64,000 nucleotides of DNA. It comes from Chrysophaeum taylorii. Taxonomy: Eukaryota > Sar > Pelagophyceae > Pelagomonadales > Pelagomonadaceae. The stretch spans positions 62,001-126,000 of the forward strand of contig JAQMWT010000315.1 of NCBI GenBank assembly GCA_029834535.1. The letters run 5' to 3'. Below the pieces are notes generated by a model. That model was not told the origin of the DNA, ran no database searches, and saw only the letters and a list, made by a program, of their open reading frames with translations. This document shows positions 20,158-29,860 of this stretch, one piece after another. How positions within the stretch are numbered: the stretch's first letter is position 1; the number at the start of each line of letters is the position of its first letter. The position numbers and the translations under genes were made by a program.

Positions 20158-21860
20158 ATGCCACTCCTAAACATCGTCGGGCCCGACATCGATGAATACC
20201 TCCAGAAAACCCACGAACTGCTGAAAGATGATGGTGCGTCGTCGACGTGCGATTAATAATGAGTGTCCCTCCCGCAGATAACTTTAAGGGAAAACACGTG
20301 GGCATGCCAAAGTACTACCACGAAGACCCGGACCGCGACCCGGATTCGGTGCGCGGATGTTTCCTCGACGCGTTGTATGCGGACGAGAATTTTTTCCAAA
20401 AGCTCGCCGACTTTTTCTTCGACGGCGACGTGCCGTACGCGCGCGAGAACTGCCACGAGCTGAACGACGCGGCGATGAGCGAGTTTCTCGGACAATACGA
20501 GGTCGACCCGGGCCCGCGTGCTGACAGACCTTACCACGTCTGCTTTTATGGCATGTCGGGCTACACGGCCTCGATGGTGATGGAGTACCTCAAGCGCGAC
20601 GTCAAGGATTCCGTCGAGATCGCTTTTTTCGGACGATCGGCGGCAAAAGTGACCGCGCTGCGCGATCAGATTTTGGGCGGAACCAAGTGGGAGACCGTCG
20701 AATGCATGGAGGCCGACTTGATGAATCCCAACGACGTCGAACGTCTCGTGAGCTCGTGCCGCTGCGTCGTCAACCTCGCCGGGCCGTTCGTGCTCTCGGG
20801 CGGCGAAAGACTCGTCGAGGCATGCGTCCACTACGACACCGACTATTGCGACGTGAGCGGGGAAATTCCGTGGAACGTCAAGCTGATGGAGTTCCACGAC
20901 GTCGCCTGGGAGACGGGAGTTTACCTCGTCCCGAGTGCTGCGTTCGCCGGCGGAATGCCCGACTTGTTGTCCTACGTCGCGGTGCAAAAGCTCCAAGACG
21001 AACGCGCCGAAGCGACGGGCAAATGCCATGTCTACGTCCAGATGGGCGGGACGGCGACGGCACCCTCCGGTGGGACCTTGATGACGCGCGCGGCGATGAT
21101 GGCGGCCCGAGCGTCCTCCGACGAGAAAACGAAGAAAATGATGAGCGACCCGTTCGTCCTCGGCGGACATATCGAGAACGGCTTTCGCGACGAAGACCAG
21201 GACGAATACCTCGCCAGAGTCTTCCACGACAAGACGATCAACAAATGGGTCTCGCCCCACCTCTACGCTCTCTACGAGAGCCGGATCGTCCGCCGGTCGA
21301 ATTTCCTCCACCATCGCCTAGTCGGCGGACCAAACAAGGGCAAATGGTACGGCCTGCGCTTCAATTTCACGGCCTACGTCGTCCAAAAGAACGAAATCGA
21401 GGCCAGAAAGGCCAACGGAGGAGGAGGAAGAGGAGGAGGAGAAGGGGGCGATCTCCGCAAGAACAAATTTTACGCTCCCGGCGACGGACCCCTTCTCGAC
21501 GACTTGATCGAATCGGAAGCCTACACGTGCATGCACTGCGTCGTCGAATCCGACGATTCGGACAAGCGGATCAAGCTCTCGATCAAAGGCTACGACGCCT
21601 ACTACGAAACGGCGCGCATGGTCGTCGAAACGAGTCTCACCCTCGCGCTCCGCTCGCCCGAGCTCCGCACCGGAAAAAACCACGTCCGCGGCGGTCTCTT
21701 GACCCCAGCCATCGCTGGACGCAAGCCGCTCTTCGAACGCCTCCTCAACTCGGGGTTGGGCTTCCTCGACTGGTCGGACTCGGGCTTTCTCCCGGATGCC
21801 GCCTCCTGGGACGCCTTCAACATCAAGCCTATGGACTTCTTCCAGGAACCAAACGAGTAA
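20158..21860 (+). CDS. Saccharopine dehydrogenase-like oxidoreductase, two exons
   Basis: Exons 20158-20233 and 20278-21860 join to 552 aa. Exon 1 encodes MPLLNIVGPDIDEYLQKTHE and continues across the splice as LLKDDDNFKGKHVG with frame intact. The Rossmann fingerprint VCFYGMSGYTASMV (about residues 113-126) and the following DLMNP...VNLAGPFVLSGG...Y.DVSGE (NAD/flavin-type loop, DxSGE) are those of the SCCPDH / trans-acting enoyl reductase group. In that group the domain acts on lipids or has an unknown role rather than lysine breakdown. The C-terminal part (LYALYESRIVRRSNFL, SLTLALRSPELRTG, GGLLTPAIAGR) also matches family order. A Gly/Arg low-complexity insertion (GGGGRGGGEGG) lies around residue 410. 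hAT copy A begins only 10 bases after the stop. Confidence 0.85.
20234..20277 (+). other. 44-base spliceosomal intron
   Basis: Starts GTGCGT and ends CCCGCAG. Removing it joins GATGATG to ATAACTTTAAG and extends the saccharopine-dehydrogenase-like frame back to a good ATG at 20158. The intron itself carries in-frame stops in the exon 1 frame. This is the only intron I could support in the window. Confidence 0.75.
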
Positions 21861-21870
21861 TAATAAGAAC

Positions 21871-24711
21871 CAGCGTTGGGAATTCACTGGCCTCACTTCA
21901 CTAGGTTCACTGAATTTAGTTCACTCCACTTCACTCCACTTCACTTCACTTCACCGAATATTTTCGTCCGAAGTCCAATGTTCACTTCACGTTCATTCAC
22001 TTTGGCTGACGGCCTGACCGGGACCCCGTCTGATGAGCGAAGTCGAGCCGCGCTACCTGGAGGTGGAGGATAATGCTGATGATGAGGAGGAATTTATTAA
22101 ACGCGGGACAGAAGGGGGAAGTTCACAAGAACGAGCCGATTGCGATGTCGATGTTGTGACGTGGAACACACCCGGCAAAAGCGGACGGACATCCTGGTTT
22201 TTCCAAGATGTGGGACTGCGTGCGTCGACTGAAGGAAATCATGCTGACCGCGTCAGTGGGAAGGCGACGCATGTGTGTATCCGGTGCTGGGAGCGCCTGA
22301 AGGTGACGAGAGACTTCAAGAAAGGCACGTGGCAGACGACCAAGCCCTCTTGGGGCCCACTTCAAGGCTGCGCATCCGGAGGAGGATTCGACGAGCTGGG
22401 ACGTCAACAGCTCACCAAGAAACAGAAGACAGACCAAGAAAAGGAGGGCGTTATGACGGCCGTGGGCGTTGTGGCAGCCTCGAAGGGTAAATCGGATATT
22501 AAGAGATGCTTCATGGCCATGCCCAGCCAGGCAAAGAACTCTTCCCAGATGGCGTTCTCGGCTCGGCACTACGTGTACCCGTCGCAGCGGATTTCCATGC
22601 GCACCTTCGACGACGAAGATCATCGCAACCTAATTGAGGCGTATTACCGCGGCGGTGGCGGGAAAGGCAAGTGCCCGTTCATGACTCGAAAGGCGCCGTT
22701 TGAATGGGTGGACGCTGAATATCGTTGCTTTGTTCGAATCTTGATACACGTCGTTACGGAGTGTTATGAAGCGGCGGCTTTCGGCAATCCATTCGCCGAG
22801 GTGCTGCATGACGGCGGGACACTCAAGGATAAGTTCAAGCGACAGGCCATTGGCCTATCCTTCATCTGGCCCGATTGGAGTGGCGTTGAGACGGTGTGCG
22901 TGGGCCTCGTTCCAGCTGTTCCAGCTGACGACGGAACGGATTCAGGTCGAAGCGTGTGTGACATGCATGATATCTCAAAAGTCTCGGCAGCGGCATGTGA
23001 CACGATCCAGAGGCAAGCAGGTGATCAATCTATTCGCAGCTCGCCAGGAGCTGCTGAACAGTGCCCACGATGGAGCCAAGTGCTTTTCTTACGGCACACG
23101 TTTGAAGGATCTGCATGCGCTTTTGCCATTATAGCCGGGGAAATAAATCGCCGAAGCTCAAGCTCGACCTCAATAAGACGAGGTTCCGGGCGCGATACCA
23201 ACTTGTTCGTTCCTTGCTGCGTATGCACCACGTGCTTTAACTGTACACGGCTACCAACATTGGACTCCCCTGGACAATCAGTGATGAGCAATGGGTGGCG
23301 TTGGCTGAATTCGTGGCGATTTTTGCTATAACGGATGACCCCGTTGTTTTCGTGCAACATGAACACTTATACCTGGGGGCGTGCGCCGCGTTGATCAAGG
23401 ACAACATGATCGAGTCTCTGCGAGCTGGGACGCTAGAAGTCATTGATCTCCCGAACATAACTGCGAAATCCATGCCACGTAAGACTGTCTCGATGTTGAC
23501 GATCTCAGCGAGACCGGCAAAAACCTGTCTTGAGCGGGCTATACTCGAATGTGAGCGTCGGTTTTGCGGGAATAATGAAAACTACGTGCGTCACTTCGAC
23601 TACGAATTCAACGATCGCGAGCTGATTACCTTCCTTCTTGACTTTCGGACTATCAACTGCTGCAGGTACCTGTCGTCCAATCAGAAAGCTCGGGCCAGGA
23701 AGTTGCTCAAGGAATTAATTATGATTTACGCACGGACTGCATTCCACCACGAAAACGCAAAGATTTCCTCCGAGTCTGCGCCGCCCTCCGAACCTGCGCC
23801 TGTCCGCAGCCTCTTGGCGGCACTCGACGCACCCAACGCTTTGGAGGATGACACTAGTGGCGACGTGCCTTCTTTTGCTATGCCTGAGAACCAGATGCCT
23901 GATTTCAATGTGGAGTTTGAACAGATCTTCACTCAATGGATCAGGCTCTCGAGATCGCTCAACTGGAAAGAGCATTATCCTGAACTTGAGAAGAAGGATG
24001 AAGTCGGCTTCACAGATCTGGCTGTGCTCGACGTTGGAAAGCTGTATCGACCGCTCACCAAGTAGCAGTATGGGTTCCTTCCGGACATGGCGAGAGCCTC
24101 TAAGGGTTCAATTGGTACACATGGCGCGCAGAGCTACTGCGAGCGCTGCCTGGGCATTGGAAATCTTGTCCTGACCGAGGGAAAGAAACACGTTTTTGCT
24201 CGGCGCGGACGAGACGGACAAAGTTGCCAGTAGTATACTGCGCACGAACAAGAATTTCTTCATTGCGGCGGCACTGGTTAAGTACAGGGACCTCGGACAC
24301 GAGACCGAGTTTTTCAAAAACGCCGGGATCTCCATCCGCGAAGACTCTTTGGAGATGGAGGAGGTTGATGAGGAAGAACCAGACGAAGATACCGAGGTCG
24401 TCGTTCACATCGCCTAAAGTAAGAAACACGGAACCCCATCCACGGCAACTCCTCCTTCGCCCCAATACGCGAATGAATCTAAGAGCACCAGACCTAGGAG
24501 GCAATAGCGCGCGGGTGGCACGGAACTGTGACGGGGCGCGGCAGGGACCGACGGTGGCGATAAAAAAAAAACAAGTGGCGTTCACTTCACAAAGGTTCAC
24601 GATGGCCACGCGTAGGGTGACGTGTTCACTTCAAATCACTTCACCAATATTGGGTGTGTGGGTGGTGAAGTGGTTCACGTTCACTTGCTGAAGTGAATAT
24701 TCCCAACGCGG
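21871..24711 (+). mobile_element. hAT-type DNA transposon, copy A (decayed)
   Basis: Starts CAGCGTTGGGAATTCACT and ends AAGTGAATATTCCCAACGCGG, an inverted pair. The subterminal regions are packed with GTTCACTTCAC-like repeats (21890-21990 and 24580-24690). The interior matches copy B at 33423-36720 nearly base for base for long stretches. The 8-base flanks (ATAAGAAC left, ATGATAAT right) agree at 5 of 8 positions, so a target duplication is not clear here; copy B gives the better one. The element sits between the stop of the saccharopine-dehydrogenase-like gene and the Tim44-like gene, leaving both intact. Confidence 0.75.
22033..24417 (+). pseudogene. hAT transposase with BED-type finger, broken
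   Basis: The first frame (22033 onward) has an acidic start and then a BED-finger-like VCIRCWERL...GTWQTTK...CASGGG. This is followed by the region before the RNase-H-like core (KRQAIGLSFIWPDWS ... VCVGLVPA). A shift leads to CDMHDISK and GKQVINLFAARQELLNSAHD...YGTRLKDLHALLPL in another frame. The frame 23295-24065 carries WTISDEQWVALAEFVAIF to LYRPLTK. The frame 24196-24417 (LGADETDKVASSILRTNKNFF) resembles the conserved C-terminal hAT dimerisation region. Relative to copy B, about 100 bases are missing after GTDSG. Stops after LLPL and within MHHVL occur in both copies, so these lesions predate the split or mark unspliced introns. Confidence 0.65.
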
Positions 24712-24813
24712 ATGATAATAATAACTCCTGTGTTGTGGGGGTCCATTTTGGCGTGAATATATGGTCGTCGTAGGAGGGTAAGCGAGGTGGTCGAAGAGAC
24801 TTCCGCCAGAAGC
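24712..24813. promoter_or_regulatory. Presumed promoter of the Tim44-like gene
   Basis: About 100 bases between the end of hAT copy A and the start codon, AT-richer (GATGATAATAATAACTCC) than the genes around it. No defined motif seen. The transposon insertion has brought its GTTCACTTC subterminal repeats to within 130 bases of the start. Confidence 0.3.
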
Positions 24814-25833
24814 ATGATCCGAGCGATGTTGCGTCATCATCGCCCGATGGGTGTCCGGGCGGCGTCGAGCAACGATCGGTTTAAGAACGTTGCCGCGGCT
24901 GCCACCGCGTGGGCTCGACGGGCTCGAGAGGCCGTGCGCGAAGTAGACCGCGAGGCTCTAATGGAAAGGTTGAAGCGCGAGGCACGCGAAGCGTTCGACG
25001 AACTGGTCCAGGGCCGGAAGCGCGAGGTGCTGCGGCAATCGTTGAAGGGCGAGGCGGGGCCCGAAGCGTCCGGCGAAGCAGCCGCGGGGGACGCGGCGCA
25101 CAAGGCGTTGCTCGTGGTCGAGCAGGAGGAGCCGTGGGAGAAGTTGCGACAGCGGTTGCGGGAGGCGCCCATCATCCAGGAGATATTGCGCGGGGCGAAG
25201 AAGCTGCGCGAGACCAAGGTCGGCCAGGCCGCCGACAAGGTCGGAACATCGATCCGCGACCGCGTCGAAGATGCGCGAGAGTTCTGGGAAACATCTCAGA
25301 ACCCGCTCGTCTACCAGGCGTCGTCGATCGTCGACGCCGTCACGGCCGAGAACGAATACGCCGCGGCGACGCGCGAGCTGCGGCGGCTCGACCCCGCCTT
25401 TTCCCTCGAGGAGTGGCGGAACGCGGTGTCCCACGACCTGGTCCCGAACGTCGTGAACGCGTTCGTCGACGGCAACACGACGGCTCTCAAGCCGTGGTTG
25501 AGCGAGGGCCTCTTTTCTCGCATCGCCCACGAGATCCGCCTCCGCAAGCAGGAGGGCCTCCGCTACGACGACGCCCGCGTCCTCGACTGCGAGTCGGCCG
25601 AGATCCTCGCCGTCCAGCTCGACGACAACCACGCCTCTCCGACCTTCGTCGTTCAGTTCATGACCCAGCAGATCAACTGCATCCGGAACCGCGAGGGCGA
25701 CGTCATCGAGGGCGCCCCCGACGACATCCGGGCCTACTTTTATGTCATGGCCTTCCAGCGCCACCTCGTCCAGGACCACCTCACCTGGAAGATCATCGAC
25801 TTCCAAATCGGGGGGGGCGACAAGTACTATTAG
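24814..25833 (+). CDS. Tim44-like mitochondrial import motor subunit
   Basis: 339 aa from MIRAMLRHHRPMGVRAASS, an Arg-rich, acid-free presequence typical of mitochondrial matrix targeting. A charged helical stretch (about 25-110) follows, then the Tim44 C-terminal domain (about 150-338). It includes VYQASSIVDAV, LRRLDPAFSLEEW, LVPNVVNAFVDGNTTALKPWLSE and VVQFMTQQINCIRNREGDVIEG, ending YVMAFQRHLVQDHLTWKIIDFQ. Tim44 tethers mtHsp70 to the TIM23 channel to pull preproteins into the matrix. Upstream in-frame codons reach a GTG at 24787, but the ATG at 24814 is the first usable start and opens the presequence. Length is a little shorter than usual (about 400-450). Single exon. Confidence 0.85.
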   Translation: MIRAMLRHHRPMGVRAASSNDRFKNVAAAATAWARRAREAVREVDREALMERLKREAREAFDELVQGRKREVLRQSLKGEAGPEASGEAAAGDAAHKALLVVEQEEPWEKLRQRLREAPIIQEILRGAKKLRETKVGQAADKVGTSIRDRVEDAREFWETSQNPLVYQASSIVDAVTAENEYAAATRELRRLDPAFSLEEWRNAVSHDLVPNVVNAFVDGNTTALKPWLSEGLFSRIAHEIRLRKQEGLRYDDARVLDCESAEILAVQLDDNHASPTFVVQFMTQQINCIRNREGDVIEGAPDDIRAYFYVMAFQRHLVQDHLTWKIIDFQIGGGDKYY

Positions 25834-25900
25834 AGAGAGCAGAGCAGCATATCGTGTATGCCACCCGAGACAGACAACAAGCATATCCGCGCCGGGGGGT

Positions 25901-27091
25901 ATGTTGTTGTTTTGGTTGGGCGTTTTTCTTCGGTTCGTCGCTTCGAGCGCCGAGGAGTGCATGCAGCTCGAGGTCTCGGCGCACAACGTCTCGGTCGCGA
26001 TGCGATTCGTGGCCTCCGACAACGCCTCGAGGGTCGCGGAAGTTTTTGTCGAAACGCTGCAGCTGGACAGCGGGTCGGGGTGCGAGACGATGGCGTGCAG
26101 TCGCGACCTCCTCGCCGCCGCCGTCGCCGCGCAGCAAGGGAACCGGCCCCGGCGCCCTGGCGGACATCTCGTCGTGACGGCGATCCCAAAGACGGGCAGT
26201 CGGATGTTGCGGCAGCTGATCGCGACGGTGTCGGCGTCGCGCGGCTTTCCAAAGTTTGTCAACGGCCTCGACGGCGGCGGCCTCTCCGCGTGTCCCTCTT
26301 ACACGGTCTGGTGCTGGCTGGGCGCCGGCATGAGCTTCGAGCTGCGGTCCGGCGGAACCTCGATGCAGGTGGAGGGGGGGAACTTCTCGGAGGTCATGAG
26401 CTTTTGCGCGCGAGGACTAAGAAGCGACCTCGAAGTAATGCTCGGGACCTCCGAGAGCACCGTCTACGTCGACCACGCCCATTTTCTGGGGGCGGGTTTT
26501 ACGTACGTGGCCGTCCTCCGCGCCCCGCTCGACTGGGTCGCTTCCCACTACTACTTCCATCGTAATTCCGAACACCCCTACGGCCTTCAAAAAAATCTTT
26601 CCCTCGTCGAGGCCGTCAGGGAAAGTACTCGACTGCGCTACATGTCCTGGTTCAAAGATATTGGTGGCGCCCAGACCCGCATTCTCTGCGGCTACGCGCC
26701 CGAGTGCTTCGATACTACGACGACGACGACGTCTCGTAGTCGTTCGAGCGCCCTGAAATTTGCCCTGGCAAATCTCGTCGACCACTACGCGGTTGTCGGT
26801 CTCCTCGAAGACTGGGCCCTCACGGTCCAGGTCTTCGAGGCCGCGCTCCCCCACATTTTTTGCGGCGCGACCGCATACGACCCGCGCTCCCTCGAGTACC
26901 GAAGGGAGAAGGGGGACGCTGCCCGCCCCGCCGCGCGAGACCCGCTCCCCGACGACGTCCAACGCACGCTCCGCTCCTGGCTCGCGGACGATCTCGTTCT
27001 CTACGCCGCCGCAAAGGCCAAGCTCGAGGCCCAGGCCCTCGACCTCGGCATCATCACCACCACCAAACCCCCCTTATTTTTTTTTTCTTAA
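25901..27091 (+). CDS. Secreted or Golgi-type sulfotransferase family protein
   Basis: 396 aa. MLLFWLGVFLRFVASSA is a signal peptide or anchor, so the ATG at 25901 is preferred over upstream in-frame codons that overlap the Tim44-like gene's last exon. The PAPS-binding loop is VVTAIPKTGSRMLRQLI (P96-K97-T98-G99-S100, 5'-phosphosulfate site). YVAVLRAPLDWVASHYYF supplies the R207...S215 3'-phosphate site. Y-V-D-H-A-H (189-194) precedes it, and LANLVDHYAVVGLLEDWALTVQVFE matches the C-terminal helix of the heparan/uronyl 2-O-sulfotransferase-like branch. It should transfer sulfate from PAPS to a glycan or secondary metabolite in the secretory pathway; the acceptor is unknown. A Thr run (TTTTTT, about 276-281) is lineage-specific. 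It starts 67 bases after the Tim44 stop on the same strand. Confidence 0.8.
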   Translation: MLLFWLGVFLRFVASSAEECMQLEVSAHNVSVAMRFVASDNASRVAEVFVETLQLDSGSGCETMACSRDLLAAAVAAQQGNRPRRPGGHLVVTAIPKTGSRMLRQLIATVSASRGFPKFVNGLDGGGLSACPSYTVWCWLGAGMSFELRSGGTSMQVEGGNFSEVMSFCARGLRSDLEVMLGTSESTVYVDHAHFLGAGFTYVAVLRAPLDWVASHYYFHRNSEHPYGLQKNLSLVEAVRESTRLRYMSWFKDIGGAQTRILCGYAPECFDTTTTTTSRSRSSALKFALANLVDHYAVVGLLEDWALTVQVFEAALPHIFCGATAYDPRSLEYRREKGDAARPAARDPLPDDVQRTLRSWLADDLVLYAAAKAKLEAQALDLGIITTTKPPLFFFS

Positions 27092-27147
27092 CCGTGTGTC
27101 TTTCTTCGTGTCGCGACGACGACCGTGGTTGCAAAAAAAAAAAAACG

Positions 27148-29030
27148 CTATTGTTGTTGCTGTTGCTTATTATGGACAACAGAGTTTTTTTTGACAAGTA
27201 CGTGACAGGACAGGCGGCGTGTGTGCAGAATTGACAATGCATGCCCTCGCTCGCCTTGGGTGTTCAAGAACGCGCGGAGGCGGCGGCGGCTCTCCAGCCA
27301 GCTCTCCGGTTCTCGGAGTCTAGTCGGTCGGGAGCGAGGGTCGATACCAACATTGAGGAGTTCGTGCTTGTCCAGGACGCGGCGACGGTCGTCGATCGTG
27401 TCGAGATCTTTCTTGAGGCTGTCCTGGATGCGCTCGACGCGGATAGCCTTCCAGGCTTGGTCGGGCGCGCGATCCGCGGTAAAGCAGCTTTTTTTCGGAC
27501 GGGTTGTACGAGCAGGCCGCGACGTGGGCGTGCGCGTCGACGCCGCAGTCCTCGAGGCACCACGCGCAGAACGCGGCGTTGCAGCCGGCACATCGCAGCG
27601 CGGCGCAGCCGTCCCAGTCGCAGAAGGCCATCTTACGTCGCGGGCAGCGGGTTGCAGTCGTCGACGTCGCACCTCTGGAATGTCTTGACGCCCTGCCGGG
27701 GAATGCGATCGATCGCGAGCTGGATTTGCCGGTTGGCCTCGTTCCGCGCCTGCTTGGCGACGCGCGCCTCTTCGAGCTCGTCCTCGCGACACTTCTGGTA
27801 CCTGGCAAAGACGTCGGGCGGCGCGAGCCGCGAGACCTGGCAGTCGTCCAGAGGCGGCGCGTCGCACTCCCCCGGATACAGCGGACAGTGCACTCGGCCG
27901 CCGCGCTTGGCGCGCCCCGAGAGATCGTCGTCGCCGACAGCGGCAACGACGGCCGCCGCGGCGCACTCGTTGCAGCAAAAGTGACCGCGGTCGCACGTTA
28001 GGCCCAACCCTCGGCAATCGTCTAAGCACGCGCGGCAGCGCCTTTGCTGCTGCTGCTGCTGCTGCTCGCGGTTCGTGTCGTTAGTCACTCTCGCGACATC
28101 CGGAGATTCGCTCGCGCGGCGCTCGATGAGCTCCGCCGCGTGCCGCTCGGCCTCGGAGACGCGCGCCGCGACGGCGGCCTCGGCGGCGCGCGCGGCGTCG
28201 CCGTCGTCGAGCGCCGCCTCGCGCCGACGCATCCACGAGTGCTTAATTTCGGCGTTGGCTGCCACGAGCACGTGAGCGCGCTTCTCCGTTTCGATCACAA
28301 AGGCGCGATCGCGGTCGCGTTCCCGCACGCGCGGCGCCGTCTCGAGCACGACCCGCACGGGCTCCCACTGCTTCGCGGCCACGCGCGCGTCCGGCTTCAC
28401 GACCGCGACGGCGCCCGTCGCGGCGTCGACAACCACGTCGCGGGGAACGTACGATCCCCAGTAGGACCGCGCCCGCATGCGCACGCGGCTCGAGTCGACA
28501 ACCTCGGTGGTCTCTTCCACGACCACCCGCGTCGCCGCCGTGTCGACGTTTACCTGCACAACGCCCGTCTCGCTCGGCGTCGGCCTCCGCCGCGACCTCG
28601 CATTATCGCCAAATCGCACCTCAAACCGCAGCGTCCTGCCACCGTCCTCGACGTCGGGCAGCCTCAGCGAGGCAGCCCCCAGGTCCCTCGCGGCCGCGAT
28701 CGCAGCGCACGTCTCGGCGTCGTAAGGCTCGCGAGTTCCGTCGGGACCCACGTGCGCGAAACGGGGATCTTCTTCAAGTTTCCTAACGATCCGCGTGTTG
28801 TTGGTCGCCAGGTTCACTTGAATCATGCCCGACGAGGGTGGCTGCGGCATGCGCGCCGACACGGCGTTGGCGCCAAACCTCACTTCGAATACGTTGTCTT
28901 TGTGAGGTGGTAGCCGCACAGCCTGCGCGCCGCTCAACAGGGCCTCGGAAATCAGCAAATTCTCCGCTGCGGTGTACTGGTGCCTTCGGCCCGCCGCGTC
29001 GTAGTGTACGAACGCAGCGCCACCGCGCAT
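27148..29030 (-). CDS. WWE-domain and RING/IBR-type putative E3 ubiquitin ligase, frame interrupted twice
   Basis: The first frame (29030-27633, 465 aa) has two WWE-like units: residues 8-83, ending FEVRFG...MIQVNLATNNTRIVR, and 92-172, ending FEVRFG...VVQVNVDTAATRVV. A helical linker, a Gln run (323-329) and a RING-like cluster follow: C332-x2-C335, C346, H350, C352, C353, C356, C382, C389. At about 27637 the frame stops (ACG TAA), but coding sense continues one base on as KMAFCDWDGCAALRCAGC...FCAWC, a second Cys cluster like an IBR/RING2. At an A7 run near 27493 it shifts again, into DQAWKAIRVERIQDSLKKD...ESRRRLRAF, ending at 27148. Both shifts act like one extra base, so either the gene is newly broken or the assembly has two indels. 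WWE domains bind poly-ADP-ribose in other ligases. Convergent with the sulfotransferase (56 bases apart). Confidence 0.65.
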
Positions 29031-29175
29031 CTGCTTAGAATAAGGATTGTTCCCAACTACTTGACTGGTGGTGGCGAATTGTTTCAGTAATTAATTCTGG
29101 ACGACACCACGAAAACACCGTCGTCTTTTTTTTCATTCAACTTTCGGACATAGAGCCGTTGGGACGAGCTTTTCA
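29031..29175. promoter_or_regulatory. Upstream region of the WWE/RING gene
   Basis: 145 bases between the start codon of the minus-strand gene and the TIR element, AT-rich with a T8 run. No defined site seen. Confidence 0.3.
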
Positions 29176-29859
29176 GCGTTGCACTTTTACTCCAAGTTAA
29201 GGGGGCAAAGCCTTTACTCTGCCATCAACACACACACGTTCAAAGTAAAATAAAAAAGTGATGGGAGCTTATCTCAAGTCTCCAGGGTAAAGTAAAATAA
29301 AGCAAAACAGACATCCACTCTTTTTTGTATCCGTCGCCGCCGCCGCCGCCGCCGCAGCTGCCGAATCCATATATATGCATATTCGCAGGCCGCCGCAAGA
29401 GCCGTCTACTCTTCCGGCAAGTCCGTGTCGCCTCTTTGATTTCTTCGGCGCGTGGTCTCATCGGCGATCTCGCAGTGTTTGCCACGGGCCCACTCTATGA
29501 TGAATTCGCGGTTCATGCGGCGCAAGAGGACGACCATGTCGCGTTCTTCGTCGTGTGTCATCAGGACGATGTTGCCGGTCGAGATGATTCGTTCGCAGGA
29601 GCCCTCGGCAGGAAGCGTGCCGATGGGCGAAGATCAGGCGAGCATGGGGAGGAAGCCGTACTTGGTGTCTTTCTCGATCTTTTCTTGAAGAGCTTGCCCA
29701 CGTCGCCAGCTCATCATCACAAGGGTAAAGTAAAACACCCTCGACTCGAGGCACAGCGAGCGAGAGAGGTAAAGTAAAAGGTAAAGTAAACGAAAAATCA
29801 AGTAAAATTACGTTTTTTTACCCTATACTTTTTGCTCTGTAGAGTAAAGGTGCAACCGC
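29176..29859. mobile_element. Small TIR element (MITE-like) with captured coding fragment
   Basis: The left end GCGTTGCACTTTTACTCC (29176-29193) is the inverse of GAGTAAAGGTGCAACCGC (29842-29859), with about two mismatches. Subterminal GTAAAGTAAA repeats occur at both sides (29286-29300, 29703-29720, 29767-29795), a layout like many small non-autonomous DNA transposons. The interior includes a (CCG)n run (29336-29356) and a minus-strand coding-looking fragment. The adjacent LINE relic begins immediately at the right end. The superfamily cannot be assigned, and the flanks were not resolved into a clean target duplication. Confidence 0.55.
29400..29730 (-). pseudogene. Gene fragment inside the TIR element, unknown
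   Basis: On the minus strand, MMSWRRGQALQEKIEKDTKY continues to FLPMLA, meets a TGA, and resumes in the same frame as SSPIGTLPAEGSCERIISTG followed by NIVLMTHDEERDMVVLLRRM and NREFIIEWARGKHCEIADE. The GC-rich codon use and the even residue mix look like real protein, not a shadow. I do not recognise the family. It is either a captured host exon or the remains of the element's own gene. Confidence 0.4.
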
Positions 29860-29860
29860 C

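Noticed and set aside
20253-21314. 353-codon minus-strand ORF opposite the saccharopine-dehydrogenase-like gene
   Set aside because: GC-rich shadow; no motif, while the + strand has a full Rossmann domain.
22731-22745. GTTCGAATC, tRNA T-arm-like
   Set aside because: No matching arms or anticodon stem around it; it lies inside the hAT coding relic.
25742-25900. Upstream in-frame extension of the sulfotransferase
   Set aside because: It overlaps the Tim44 coding end and lacks similarity; the signal peptide starts at 25901.
24958-26262. 434-codon minus-strand ORF across the Tim44-like and sulfotransferase genes
   Set aside because: It spans two good genes on the other strand and has shadow composition.
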